The notes: generated by a model from the sequence alone, not told the origin. Positions 13,296 through 26,902 are shown, numbered from the stretch's first letter. The stretch: 64,000 nt of DNA from Galbula dea (GCA_013399015.1 VWZX01007020.1:1116001-1180000), one strand, 5' to 3'. Program-made: numbers and translations.

Positions 13296-14909
13296 TCATG
13301 TTTTTCTATATGAGGACTGCATTTTCCAAATAAAGGGAGCTGTGGCTGAAATGCTGATTACCCAGAAGAAACCCTACCAAAAGAAACTGTCATAAACTAT
13401 AAATATACACTATAAAATATATGCAGCTTCACTGCAAATGCAGTCCTGGCCACAAGAACAGGGATGTCTTTGGAGTCCCATTACGCCTAAGAAGGATAAG
13501 ATATTTATGAACGGGCAGTAGCTGCTTGTGTTCATTGCCATAGAAGAAGCATATATATGCATAGCAGCTAGTGGACTTGAATTCAAGTTCACAGAATCAC
13601 ACAGAATCCACACATTTACTTTGTTTCCAAAGAATGCACAAGCTACACCACGGTCCAGGATTTAAGGCTCACCCAAATACATGCCAGTTTTCTTGGGAAG
13701 GAAAAAAAAAATCCATAGCCAGCTAATATGTGAACAGATTCAAGTACAAGCTCCATCCTAGAACATTGTTTTTACAACTCTTAGTGAATCCTTGCTTGTA
13801 TGTACTACTTGGTATGACTCAAAATCTGCTTTTCTTGAGGGTGTTTCCATGAATACACTCTAAATTATACAACTAACATATCACTAGATACTTATCAGAG
13901 ACTTTCCTTACTCAGAAATTATTCCTTTCCTGTGAATAAGAACTCAAAAAAAATTTTTCTTCCCTTTTGTAGAAGCTCAAGACTTCAGTATTCATTCAGA
14001 ATTACATACATTCTGCTGCACAGGAGATGCCCAAAAATGTAAGCATCCTGGGGAAAATAAAGATCATAATGGGCATTCAGATTAAGGAGATCTGTGGTCT
14101 GTCTAATGTAACCTCTGGCCCTAAGAGTGACTGGTAGCACAGAGAAGAAAGATATACTGTAATGCACAAGTACAGAATAACCTGCCTGTAGTAAACTTGG
14201 GGACCTTAAAAATTTTTTTGCCACAGTTCCCAAAGTTAATTATTAATTGTATAAAACCCCCTTTGTTTCGGTTATCTCCATTTGTTGCTTTTCAATGTAG
14301 TTCTTTGTTCTTGCTGCAAGCTAAAGTATATTATTTATTTATATGCATCACCCCCCTACTGACTGCTCATCCTCTAACCTAAGCTGTTTCTATTTCTTTC
14401 AGTACCTCGTCACAAGGAATTCCTTCCAATGCCACAAATCACTTCTGCCCATTCTGCAGCCCTTCTCTATTTTTACTGTATTTTTTAAGAGCGACACAGA
14501 ACAAAATGAACATTTCCTATTATAAAGTGTCTTGATGTAAACCAACAGTAACTACTAACCAAGAATTATTGCTATTCTGTTTTATAAAATTATTTTTGTT
14601 AATTTTGACTTTTTTCTTTTTTTTAGGAGCCAGACAAAAGCCTAACTTGCTAGCTTTTTTTGCTGCAGCAACTGTAATACTCAGTAACATGCAATTAGGT
14701 CAAACTATGTACTCAGAAGATTTTACTTAATTTGTCAGCTGCAGAATTTCATCTGCTATTGCAGTGCTCATTCCCTAAGCTCTACCAGATACCCTCTAAA
14801 GTTCCTCAGCCTTCCCCCAATGCATTTTTTTATCACCTACAAAATCTACCATCTTTAACTCATCTTTTGGGATCACTATACATCATGATAATATAATAGC
14901 ATTATTAAC
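13296..14909. other. no gene seen
   Basis: AT-rich sequence between two CR1 copies, holding only a possible ancient LINE fragment at 14085-14190. Confidence 0.6.
14085..14190. repeat. possible ancient CR1/L3-type 3' fragment
   Basis: GTGGTCTGTCTAATGTAACC, GAGTGACTGGTAGCACAGAG, AATGCACAAGTACAGAATAA and CCTGCCTGT follow the order of an old LINE 3' region (motif 'gtccatctagcccagta...ggataacctgcc') known from turtles. Similarity is weak and from memory. Confidence 0.35.
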
Positions 14910-15340
14910 ATAGAATCATAGCATCTCCTGAGTTGGAAGGGACCCACAAGGATCAAGTCCAACTCCTGCCTCTGCACAGGACAACCTGAGAGTATTGTCC
15001 AAATGCTTCTTGAATTCTGTCAGGCATAGAGCCATGACTACTGCCCTTGGGAGCCTGTGCCAGTGCTCCACCACCCTCTGGATGAAGAGCCTTTTCCTAA
15101 TATCTAACCTAACCCTCCCTTGTCACAGCTTCATGCCATCCCCTTGAGTCCTGCTGCTGCAGAGATAATTCCTACCCCTCTGCCTCCCCTACTGAGGAAG
15201 CTGCAGATTGCAGTGAGGTCTCCCCTCAGTCTCATCTTCCTCAGACTGAACAAACCAAGTGACTTTAGCTGCTCCTCATACACCTTCCTCTCTAGACCCT
15301 TCACCTTCATTGCTCTGCCACTGTGGACATCCTACTGCCA
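14910..15340 (-). repeat. CR1 LINE fragment, antisense
   Basis: Starts with the reversed octamer tail (CATAGAATCATAG), then GAGTTGGAAGGGACCCACAA, the CCAGTGCTCCACCACCCTCTG block and the CTCATCTTCCTCAGACTGAAC block. About 430 bp of the 3' end of CR1. Matching frames are disrupted. Confidence 0.93.
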
Positions 15341-16391
15341 GAACAATTAACACTCATCCTACTACTCATACTGCTACATCTTTCAATTAATCTTCTATGA
15401 TGTTGAAGTTGCCAAGTGTCCAAGAGGCTCTGAGCATGACACACATCCTCGAAGACAGTATAACCCTGAGTTACACTACACTGCAACTCCTGCAGAAATA
15501 ACAGTTCCAGTAAGTCTGCCTTGTGCTTCTCCATTCGTTATTCTTAAATGTTTCGTATAAGGTAATAGTTTGGGATGAGAACTTTTTGAAAGTCTAAGAA
15601 AGAAACAGTACTCATTAATGTCTTTTAACACACAATAGTGTAATATAGTTTTAGCTGTACCTGTTCATCATTTCTTTTACCTGTACCTTCTTCATCAGAC
15701 CTAGTTGAACAAGCCATAATTTATTACAGTCTATCATCTTGTGTACCTTACTTTGTGTCTCTTTTTCCTAGAATTCTACTCTGAACAGAGAAAGGGGCCA
15801 CAAACACCCTCTCATCCAACAAACCCTTTCAAGAGGCAGCAATGTAACCAAGAAAATGAGAAGTTATGCTTTGATGTGAATCAAATTCTCACAATACTTC
15901 CCTAAGACTGTTTGGCTGCTGCTACCACCACCAAACGATAAGTTTGCCTTCTGCTCAGTATTTAGTTGGGCAATCCAAGAGGGGAGCAACAATACAGCTT
16001 GAAGTACTACATACCACTGAAATTCACTCCTATTATTGAAAAAGCATTTTGTCCCAAAAAGCACTCTTCTAAACCTCAAAAGCCTGCAAACAGCAATGTT
16101 TCTAAGAGTTCACATGCATCCCACACAAAGCCTGTATTCATTTAAATGTCTGCTCACAAATGTACCTGAGTTGTATAAAGAAAGCATTTCCATCTCTGGG
16201 ATTTTAGAAAGTTCTTTGGTACACTAGGTTGCAGTCAGCCTTCAGTAAGAAATTGCTTCAATGGGTCAAACACAATTCTATAGCAGCAAGGGCTACATTT
16301 AGACTCCATTCTCACTGCTTTTCTCTCTCTTTCTGAGGGGGGAATTTCTTCCGTATTTTTTTAAAAACAATTTGTCTTTGTTTATTTCAGC

Positions 16392-16495
16392 TTTTGTGTC
16401 TCCACCTAAAATCATCAAAATCAATGATTATTCCATAGGAATATTTTTGTCTCCATCTAAAAATCATCAAAACCAATGATGATTCTATAGGAATC
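16392..16495. repeat. two-copy tandem duplication, 52-bp unit
   Basis: Unit one (16392-16443) and unit two (16444-16495) both read TTTTGT, TCTCCA, CTAAAA, ATCATCAAAA, CAATGAT and ATAGGAAT, with about ten substitutions between them. The unit is followed by a short partial echo (CTATAAGAATC). An old local duplication. Confidence 0.85.
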
Positions 16496-17755
16496 CTATA
16501 AGAATCTTTTTTTCTATAAGCACAGTGCCAGATGGTCATTTCTATCTTAAGAAACAGCTTTCTAAAGCAAAAATAGCATTGATCTCCATAGCTATAAACA
16601 CAGCATCTGAATACATCCAAGGAGGCAATGCATTTCACCTTCCTAGTACTTATTGTCAGCAAAAGCTTTAAAGTATCAGAAGAAGAGTAGATAATGAACC
16701 ACAAATGTTACTGAAACTGGGAAGCAAACCAGTCTAGCAACTTTGAAGTAGACCATGTGATCATAAAACACCTGAGAAGTAATTCTGAATTGAATATATG
16801 AGACAAAGAATAGGACAGTATTTCTTTTCTAGAGCAGATCAATAGAGTAAATGCTGGATGTAAAAGTGAGATGGAGTGCAGGCATGTATCCTCCTTTCTT
16901 CACTGGACTACTACCTCACAATTGTAGATTATTCCTTCAGGCTCCATTTAATGAACTGCCAACTGTCTGGCAATTTCATAGTCTGCAGTTTCTGTTGTAC
17001 TGCTACAACTTATCCACCACATCCTTCACTTAAAAATTATGCAAAAGTTTCTCAGCCCTGCGACAGCAAAGTAAAAAACTTGAAAATGCATGGTCCTTAT
17101 GTACTCAAAAATTACCAAATAAATAATAAAAAAAACATAGCCTTTTAATTTAATCTCAAGTTAAAATTTTCTGGAGACCAAAAGAACTATTTTTAATTGG
17201 CTGATCAGCAAAAAGATGATTAACAGATAATTGAGAATAAAGAAGTCTTTGCACATTTTACTCTTGAACAGCACTGTTAATATTTCTGCAGAAAAATAAT
17301 GGCTCCATTTTCCAGCAACCTACTAAATATGAAATGTGAATTATCTAAGCACACAAGAATCTTCTGAAAGATGGACCTTAACCAAAAGCCTCCATAAGTC
17401 TGCTTAATAACACTAGGTAACAAATTGCTCACCAGGACGTGGATCAAGCTTTCTGCTGCTCTCCCAACAAGCTGTCCTCTTATGGGTCAGACATTGTTCA
17501 GGACAGAGGTTCTGTGAGAACCTACTGTAATACAGTTCTGATCAGATGGAAACAAGCGAACAGTTTACTTCATAACTAACACAGGTTAAAAAATTATCCT
17601 CAAGTCCTCTGAAGAGTGTACAATGTGGTATTGAGCAGATCATTTCATTCTTCATTACTCAAAGGCATTTCAGCATGAACCCATTCCTATTCATGGAAAG
17701 CCTCAACTAAATGCACATTCAATCGCAATGACATCAGCTGAGGCTTTGGTCTAAT

Positions 17756-17812
17756 GATTAAGCACACACATAAGTACCTCCACTGAATATATGCTTTCTG
17801 AATGGGGCTCCA
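17756..17812. repeat. possible ancient interspersed repeat
   Basis: TTAAGCACACACATAAGTAC, then TGCTTTCTGAATGGGGCTCC, resembles the old amniote repeat with 'cttaagcacatgcttaagtgctttgctgaat...'. Diverged, so the assignment is tentative. Confidence 0.35.
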
Positions 17813-19336
17813 GTCACTTTGTGCACGGGAGATGCAGAGTCCCTGCTGAAAACAGAGAAGTATGTATGCTGCACGAATGATGAGATAATGAAGACGTTGA
17901 AACATTACAGAAATACTGTGAGGAGAGTGCACATCATGAAGCAGGCAATGGTCAATGTACCAGCACAGGTTCTCCCATACATAGTGAACGACTCGGTCTT
18001 GTTGGGACACCTCCAATCAAAACAATGCTCTGCCTGACCAAGCTCTTCGCGTGGTAGAAGTCTCTCTCTGGTGTAAGGAATGCCAAGGACAGAGAAAAGA
18101 ATTGGCAATAAATTGGATAGATTAAATTGATCAAATTTTCTTACACCCTGGCCACAATTCCCCAGATAACAAAAACGGCAACCTGTTAGCATGGTTTTTC
18201 TTTCTCACATTTAAAAACCAACACACTCCCACCCTCTTATTTGTCAATTTTCAGCTAAACCTTAATATTACAGATGAACTTCCTACTACAAGGAAACCTC
18301 CTGAGAACATACTGCAGGTTCCTTTAATGGAACAAACAGCAACAACAAAAAAGGACGTAGTGTTTTCAAGTAAGTTTTCCATTAAAAAAAGGAGAAAGCT
18401 GATTCACCTGCCTTAGCCAGCTACACTAATCCAAAGTAAAAATACTGCTACAAACTAAAAAGATCCACAGACCTACAGAGCAGGTTAAGAAAGAAGGGCA
18501 AAGTGAAAAAGCAATAACTAACGAATTCATAACAAATACAATTTGGATCACACTGCTTGGGAAGAAAAATTTCATCAAAAATTAAAGATATGATTTTAAA
18601 AAGAGCATGTGCCAAATTTGCAAAGATAGCTTTTCTGCTCAAGTAATAGAAAACATTTACTAGGCCTAATGTGATCCAAAACTTGAGGGTTTTTTTCTCT
18701 CATCTTTCATAAAATTAACCTTACTTTTACTTAATTCTTATCTCTGAGCAACAGCTCATGACCAGAGCAGGCCTGCTGTTCCAGACAATTTTCACACTTT
18801 AGGACACTGACTTTGTCTTAATTGAAAGGAAACACTGCTTTCTAAGGTGATGAATTATCTTTTTGACATAACAGACAGAAGTGTTGCTTCCTTGCAAGAT
18901 CAATCTTTACTTCATGGTCATTTTTATCAAATCAGTGCTGGTGGTGATACATCAGATGCTTAGAGTATCAATGAAATTGTCATTACAGAGATTTTCAGGC
19001 TTCTGCAAATTTTCTGTTTGGCTTATTCTGCTTGTGGTCTAGTCTCAATATTATTCCATAAGGTTTTGCCGACTCTCCTAGGTAGCTCCCAGGAAGGCTC
19101 AGTCTTCTTGGCAGCTCTGGGATTAGAGTAAGATTGGAGCGTAAGGGAGTTTGTCCCACATTCTCTGCTCTCCTGATTTCACAGAGCTAAAGACAGCAAG
19201 CTCTATGCTTGTAGTTTAACCCTGAGCACCATCCAGGTTGTTTTGTATTTCTGAGTATCACCCAGTGGGTGGCTTTGTATTCTGTAAGACGTTAAAACGG
19301 TCAACAAGCAGTTAGCAGCTATGGGCTGATAATAAA

Positions 19337-19445
19337 ACTATATACATATAAACATATATGTATTTCAACCATATATAAACAATCTGTATTTATATTAAAA
19401 TATAGCCAAAAATACAGACACACATATATAAATAAAACATACAAC
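19337..19445. repeat. AT-rich low-complexity tract
   Basis: Alternating ATATA/ACATATATA/TATAAA blocks over about 110 bp. Confidence 0.75.
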
Positions 19446-22234
19446 ATTATAATTAACAGTGTTCTCTATGCTACATCTAACACCATCAATAGCCTATAAA
19501 ATAAGTGAATGGACAGAAAAGTCACATACTAGGTATTTGATCCTTTACAAATTTTATCTTCCAAATTATGGTACCTCAGTAATTCTCGACACAACTTTAT
19601 ACATTTTTCTTCTTCTCAAGGAGGTCTTCTCTTTCTTTACCGTAATATTACAGTTTATTCAACTTCAGTACCTAATAACAGAGTGCTGACTTTGTAAGAG
19701 TACCTTTCTGATAGCTCATCTCTTACATATATGCACTATTCTGCAAAGCAAGCAAGCCAAACCATGTTGAATCAGTTTTCTGAAGATACCATTTTAGGAA
19801 AAACTATGAACAACTAAGAAAAATACGCCTGCATAATTTTTAACAAAACAATATGGAACCTGATGCAATGCATTAATGGTGCATAATGTTATTGAACAAG
19901 ACTACAAGAGAGACACTTCACTTGCACTTGCTTGTCAGACAATGACTCTCCGCTACTGTAATACTTCATGTGCATACTTCCAAGGAAGACTCATGAACGC
20001 ACAGGTTCATTAAGGGAATGAGAGAATCGATTGTAAAATGGAAAAGGCCGAGTGAGGTTATATTTCAAAGAGATGAATATGGTACACTCCATTATGTTGT
20101 AATCAGCCTCTCTCTTTCATCCTAAGAACTGTAATAGCCTATCCTAATTTTCACGAAAAAAAAAAATTCTCACTGCCTGCATCGTATCTTCACCTCTAAT
20201 ACAGTGAGGAATTCAGATGTGCTGCAGGCAGTTTCCATTTACCATGGTCTTCGGAGCAGACGGTATTGATGTTGCTGACCATTTTTCTCCTTAATAAGAA
20301 AAACATTCAAATGCTACTAATATTGCTGCCTTGGCAAACCACATTTAATAAATGGGACTTGCCCCGTACATGACACACAGAACATCAATCAAGGCTGAAT
20401 TTTATTTCAATTTATTATGGTTGCTGTCTAAATGAAAAAATGCTTATATCGTTAAAATGTCTTACAATATAAATGTGCAAATGATGTAATCAGCCATTTT
20501 GTGAGAAAATTCTGGTTTGGATTAAAAATATCTACAGTTGAACTTCTAAATCTTTAATAACCAAAACACACAAGCAGATGAGGAAACCATAGTAATTGGT
20601 ATCTGGTGTAATATGATTTTGCGCTTGATAGCTTTTATCTTTTGAAGAAGAGGTTATAAGGTATTCTTTTTAAGTGATCAGAGCTGCTTTTTTGTTAAAA
20701 TCATCCAGAATAAATTACTTTAATCTTGACTTTATGCAGGACTCTCACATGCATGAGGTTTTTTTCAAGTCATGATTTATCATAGTTCTTTACTTGCTAT
20801 AGCCAGTTGTCTCCAAACTGTGAACCTGGTGGCCTGCAAAAGCCCTGTAAGCTTTCCCAGCTAAGCAACTCTGAACATCACATGATTACCAAGTGGCAGA
20901 AAGCAGCACTTTATAAAAAAGAGACAATAGGCAGTTTCTAATTGCTTAGAGTGCACAAACCTGTCCCAGCTGTGGAGACAGAATTTGATGCTTGGCACAG
21001 TCCCACTGGCACATGCAGCAACCAGCATCCCCAAGAGCTCACTGTGATGATGGATCTTCTAGCTGCTGCCTCCAGAACTGCACAAAACAATGTGTGCAAG
21101 GTAGCAGCCATGCTGTGGTGAGTCAGGTCAACTCAATGGAATTTAAACCTCATTAAACCATCACTTACTCTCCCTATATTATTAGCAAACAACTATTATA
21201 TAAATACTGTAGTTCTCCCTTATAAACAGCTGGCACTTTCTACTGTGTTCTTTTGGCAAGGCTCAAAAGCCTGGACTTTAAATGTACTGTAACACATCAG
21301 AGAACGATAAATGTTTACAAAAATTCACAAGCACAGCAGGCTAAAAAAAAACCAAACACCCACACAAAACAAAACAAACCAGTTTCTACTAGAATATGAG
21401 AGTGCAGTGTGGACCTATAGACGACATCCTCATGTCTTCCTTAGTTGGACAAAGTATTTGAAAAAGAGTTTGGATGCAACAAGCAAGCCTGAACCGCAAA
21501 AATGGTCTCTCAGCACATACAGGAAGCCATAATAACATGATGAACAAACAGGCAGTATAGGTACACACTTCATCACTTAGCGCTGCAGTTTGTCAGCTAA
21601 CTACTGCTCATACAACAGTCATCATAACCAAGAACTGAGGAGCAATCTGAACTTGGCCTTTAAAAAAATATAAAAATTGATAAATAACTGGACATGAAGG
21701 AAGTGCAGGAAAGCTACATGACAGATAAATGGGACTTTTATATCATTATATATTAAGTTTGCCAGAATGTGTTGAAAGAAGAGTCAGTTAAATCACATCC
21801 TGCTGCAGCTGTCCAATTTTATAGCTAAAATGTTCATATTAATTCCATTACACAATTAGAGAAGGAAATCCAAACTACTATTACAATTATGTTGGCTTGA
21901 CAGTGTCTTTTTTCCAGTTTTAATAACATACAGTACACTCAAACTTCAAAGGTTAATGAATTTATACAAACTGTGGGTATTCACACCCTCAGGCCCAAAA
22001 AGAAGTTGACCTACGGAAAGCTTACAAAATCTAAACTTTACTACACATTTCTGACAGACATTTTGGAAAAGAAAGGAAGGATATTCTAGCAGTTATGGAT
22101 CTGGCCTGACATTTAGGGGATCTCGATTTAATTTCTCTGTCTGTCAGACTTCCCTTCATAATCCCAGACAAAATAACCCATTTTCCTTAGCCTAGTTTCT
22201 CATCTTTAGAATGGAAAAGACCATTTAGCACCTG

Positions 22235-23403
22235 AATCATAAAATCATAGAATTGACAGAGTTGCAAGGGACCTTAAATATCATCTAGTTCCAACCCCCC
22301 TGCCTGGCAGGGACACCTTCCACTAGATCAGGTTGCCCAGAGCCACATCCAGCCTTCTCTTAAAAGCTTCCAGGGATGGGGCTTCCACAGCCTCTCTGAG
22401 CAACCTGTTCCACTGTCTCACCACCCTAACAGTGAAGAACTTCCTCCTAATGTCTAATCTAAATCTACCCTCATCTAGCTTGCATCCATTTCCCCTGATT
22501 CTAACACTACCTGACCTTCCAAAAAGTCCCTCATCAGCTTTCTTGTAGGACCCCTTCAGATACTGGAAGGCCACAAGAAGGTTTCCCCGGAGCCTTCTCC
22601 TCTGCAGACTGAACAATCCCAACTCACTCAGTCTGACCTCGTAGGAGAGGTGCTCCAGTCCTCTGATCATTCTCGTGGCCCTTCTCTGGACTCGCTCCAG
22701 CACTCCCATATCCCTCTTGTAATAGAGGCTCCAGAACTGGATGCAATATTCCAGGTGGGGTCTCGCGAGAGCAGAGTACAGGGGGAGAATCACTTCCCTC
22801 GACCTGCTGGCCACACTCCTATTGATGCAGCCCAGGATACGGTTGGCCCTCTGGGCTGCAAGCACACACTGGCGGCTCATGTTGAGCTTCTCATCCACCA
22901 GCACCTCCAAGTCTCTTTCCTCAGGTCTGCTCTCATGCCAATCTTCACCCAGCCTATATCAGTGCTTGGGATTCTCCCTACCCAGGTGTAGGACCTTGCA
23001 CTTGTTCTTGTTAAACTTCATGAGATTAGCATGGACCGACCTGTCCAGCCTGTCCACGTCCCTCTGGGTGGCGTCCCTCCCCTCTGGCATGTCAATCGTA
23101 TCACACAGCTTGGCATCGTTGAAACTTGCTGAGGGTGCACTTGATGCCACTGTCCATGTCGCTGACAGAAATGTTGAACAAGACTGCTCCCGGTACTGAT
23201 CTTCGAGGGATTCCACTTGTCACTGGCCTCCACTTGGACATGGATCCATTGACAGCCACTCTTTGGGTGCAGCCATCAAGCCAATTCCTTATCCACCAAG
23301 TGGTCCATCCACCGAACCCATATTCCACCAGTCTGGAGACCAGGATGTCGTGCGGGACAGCGTCAAAGGCTTCGCTCACGTCCAGGTAAATGACATCAGT
23401 TAA
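22235..23403 (-). mobile_element. CR1 LINE, antisense, RT C-terminal half
   Basis: About 1.17 kb on the minus strand. It starts inside the RT at IYLDVSEAFDAVPHD (near 23390) and runs to the 3' tail at 22235. The C-terminal part of ORF2 is still open for 195 codons (22910-22323), including ALARPHLEYC and RRLRGNLLVAFQYL, and ends at the natural ORF2 stop before an approximately 90-bp 3' UTR. Upstream, the catalytic FADD is lost. KF is followed by a small deletion near 23115-23125 that turns the motif into a frameshifted QRCQAV. No activity is possible. This is a fairly young but dead copy. Confidence 0.95.
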
Positions 23404-23853
23404 TCAAGCAAGCATCAAGCAAGTTTTAAACAAAGGGAAAATACATCCTTTCCTTCTGTATTTCCCCCCCTCCCTGATTCAGATAAAAAGTAATTCGAAA
23501 GCTCAATCTTCCAAAAGCTTTGGTTCTATATTAGTGTCTATATTGAAATCAACAAAACACATTATTTATAAGTTACACATTTTATGTTGCAGGTCTTATA
23601 ATCCATGGAGAGCTTTCCATTTGAAAACTACTGCTCTGCGATGAGAAAAGATATAGAAGAATGAGCACTGTGGAAGTTAATAAACAAAATGCATTCATGG
23701 CCCATTACTTCAAATAACTTTACTATATAAATAGTCCAGTCATAAAATAATGGCCTCAATTAACATTTAATTCTCACACAATGCATTTGTAATGTACTGC
23801 AAGGATTAAAAGCTCTGCATGAATATCACTATTCTAGAAATGCCACAACTTAC

Positions 23854-23937
23854 AAGAGAAGCACTGACATTTTTCACTTGAATGAAAGGGAGTTCCTAGT
23901 CTTTCCCCAACCTGCTTCTCCACTAGGCCTCCTTGTC
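23854..23937 (-). other. candidate internal exon, 84 bp
   Basis: The minus strand shows a strong acceptor (TTATTGTAATTATTCTAG) before 23937 and a strong donor, CTT|GTAAGTTG, after 23854. One frame is open across all 84 bp: two bases, 27 codons, then one base. It includes the stretch GGLVEKQVGERLGT and ends near CQCFS. The other frames have stops. Both splice sites are close to consensus, which makes this one of the better exon candidates. No family is recognised. It could belong to a long non-coding transcript instead of a protein gene. Confidence 0.25.
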
Positions 23938-25506
23938 CTAGAATAATTACAATAAAAGATATTCTGCCACATGTGGGAGCTCCCAAACTGCTAGCTGCTG
24001 ATAATTCTTGGCCTTGCTTGAAAATTCGTAAGCACACTAGTGCAACACTACTACAGAGGAGAAAGCTGAGATCACACCACCTTCGTAGTCCTGCGATTTT
24101 GTTCAGGAATCAAGCGATGAGAATTCCCTGTGTAAGTGCACAATCAATCCCTTTTACAACCAGGTGGAATGAAGCAATTTTTCTGAGATATCACCTGCCC
24201 AATCAGCTAAAGAAAATGCCAGAACTGCCACTGCAAGAAAAATGCATTTTAGGACAAGAACAAGGCGCCTATGGAAGAGTCCTTCTGACATTATGTGGAC
24301 ATTCTGATAGTGGCATGCGCTACAGGGGCAGCTGCAAAGCTTGTAACTTGATAGATCTCAATGTCATGTGAAAGACCTCCCCTCGCTCAGGCATCTCAGT
24401 GTTTTCCAAGCTAATGCATTCTCTTTTAGCACAGAAAATTAAGAAGTTAACTGAGAAAGAGAGTATCTTTGTAATACGTGGTTACTTTTATCCTGCAACA
24501 CAATGACTGAGCATTGATGAGATGATAACTCAGTCAATTAATCAAACAGCAACAAAACACACTCTAACAATGACTGCCGCATTCATGGTGTCATGTTAGG
24601 AACTGATTCCAGTACACACAGATATTTTTTTGTCCCATGAGTTTGACCTGAATCCTAATGAAATTAACTGCTAGAAGAAACTAAGCCAGTACAAGTTACT
24701 GCCTTTCAGGTCATGCTGCAAAACCTGCTGAAAATGCCAACAAATGCTTCTTCTGGAAGCCAGAAAGATGCAAGGCCAGAAAGCTCCTGGAAACAAAAAA
24801 TGGACCTTCATTGTACTTTGATGAAAAAGTGCTTTGAAGGTGAAGTGACAAACTGAAAAAAAAACCCAAACACCAACTTTAAGAGTTCATGTAAGACAGA
24901 TCTAAATATAAAATCCTGCCAACACCTATTATCCTCAAAAGGTGTTTAGGGCCACATTAGGACTTCTGCCTGTGGGTTTGTCTAAGGCATGAAAACAAAC
25001 TAATTCAAGGAAAATGCAATATACAAAAAATAAAACTGCTTTTAAATTATTATTTTTCTTGCGAATATTTTCTAATTTTAAATTTATTGTTAATACAGTA
25101 TATTAGCAGTTATCTCTGATAAGCTCTGCACACATGCAAGAAAACTGCATACACTGACAAAGATGTTTCTAGTTTTGCACAACACATGCTTTTTTATATA
25201 TGTTCTCTCTTGAAAACTACTCCCTCACAAAATGAAAATTCAGCAGAATCTCTAATAGCTTTCATATTTCAGTCTAATAGGTAATGTGGCATTGCACTGC
25301 CACCCACCTTTGCTACAATATTGCACAGCACATTTAACAGACATTTGCTTCCTTCACACAGTCCTTATGTGCAGCTTCTGCAGGACCTTAGTATTAACAT
25401 TTAACAGAGTCTATGAGCATAAAGCACGTTTATGAACACCTGCTAGAACATTTTATTTGCCTTAAGAGTTTTATTGTAACTGTTAAATTTTCTTGCTATG
25501 CTTTAT

Positions 25507-25575
25507 GGGCCAAATCCTGGTCCAGTTTTAGCCTAAACTCCCATTGACTTCAACAGCAAGCGGATTTGATTGTAT
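25507..25575. repeat. probable ancient amniote interspersed repeat
   Basis: GGGCCAAATCCTGGTC, followed 12 bp on by ACTCCCATTGACTTCAACAG and GGATTT, resembles a short palindromic repeat family spread in turtles, crocodiles and birds (consensus recalled, not searched). Confidence 0.5.
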
Positions 25576-26840
25576 GTGGGTTTCCACACAAATTCAATAC
25601 AGCTTTAAAGAAAATGAGATAGCTGGTAAGCACAATACTGGACAGAAAAAGCCAGTGCCTGGCAGCTCTAAACAAAGTCACTGAACCCAGTCTTCAAAGT
25701 GAACTAAAAATAATTTAAAAAAAAATAAACCCCACACCCACAACTCTAACCTTCACACTGTATTACAAAACCTGACTGGCTCTGAGGCTAGGAGCATATA
25801 GGTATCCCATCCACAAAAGCCTATGGTCTCCACACCTTGGTGGGATTTTTACCACCAGCTGCTCCTCCTCAAATCATTTGCTGATCTGAGTGTCACCAAA
25901 ATCTTTCATTAAAGCCACCAAAGGCCAGAATCCAGCCATGTTAGCACCGACCACCTTCTCTGACACATCCAGACAGCCATGGCCCTCCACACCAGCACAA
26001 GACAGCCTGGAGCAAAGCACAGCACCAGAAGGTGTAGCTGGGAAACAGGTCATGGAAGACATTATAAAGGAAGCCATGCTGGTGATGTTTGTAACACCTC
26101 TGTGAGGCTGAATATAAGGTCTACATATAACTGAGCAAGATAAGAGGAGGAGATAGCAACAGAGGACTCGATCAAATCTGCTTGGAAATCCTCTAAGACA
26201 ACTTAACCTCATTTGAAAATACACAGACACTTCTTTAACCATGGCTATAGAAAGCCCTAAAATAGTGAGACAGCTACTAAACAGTAGAAAATATGGCAAT
26301 GCCACTTCTGTTTCACAAAAGCTTGACAGTAAGTGCTTGATTCATTGCATACTATTAAGCCTCAAAAAATCTAAACAATTATAAAAATGAAATTATAGAC
26401 ACAATGATGAATGGCAACAGATGAAATGTTAACAGATCCAGCACCATACACAAAAAAATCATTGATTTTCTCTGATTACTACTTAGGTGATCAGAGTGTA
26501 TGAGGTCCTAGTTGCCTGCTTGCTCTAGATTTTATTAATCTCCAATATCAGACACCCAATTTGGAAATCAATGCTTACTTCATTTTTCTCTGAAGGATCC
26601 CATTATTCACAATTGATTTAACAGAAATGAAAGGCTTACCATTAACAAGACCCAGCTGCTGACACCTCTTAGATGAATTATTGAACTACTAAAAGTGAAT
26701 TAACCATCACCAAGACTTATTGTTCGATGTTTCTCATGCCAATCAGTGTATTTATGATTACAGAACCAAGTAGTAGAAAGTAGTTCTGCTGCTGCCTCCT
26801 TAAATATCCACCATATACACCAAATAAAAATAAGAGCTTT

Positions 26841-26902
26841 CCAAAGATACAAATAGGAGTTATGCACCAAATCCAGTCAGTGGGAGCTTAGTGTCTAACT
26901 GC
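26841..26902. repeat. probable ancient amniote interspersed repeat
   Basis: CCAAAGATACAAATAGGAGT, ATGCACCAAATCCAGTCAGT and GGGAGCTTAGTGTCTAACTG fit the old sauropsid repeat with the pattern 'AATGGGAGTTAGGCACCTAACT' interrupted by a short spacer. Recalled similarity only. Confidence 0.45.

Larger units (their letters stand above)
15341..22234. other. no supported gene
   Basis: Long AT-rich stretch with the 52-bp duplication (16392-16495), a possible ancient repeat (17756-17812) and AT-rich tracts. Open frames around 17687-18192 occur on both strands over the same bases and look like chance. Confidence 0.6.

Noticed and set aside
17687..18192. Overlapping frames on both strands, considered as a retroviral or gene remnant
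   Set aside because: No retroviral motif, LTR, primer-binding site or splice pair was found.
25874..26305. 143-codon minus-strand open frame
   Set aside because: Cysteine-, serine- and leucine-rich with no family signature. A frame on the opposite strand overlaps it.
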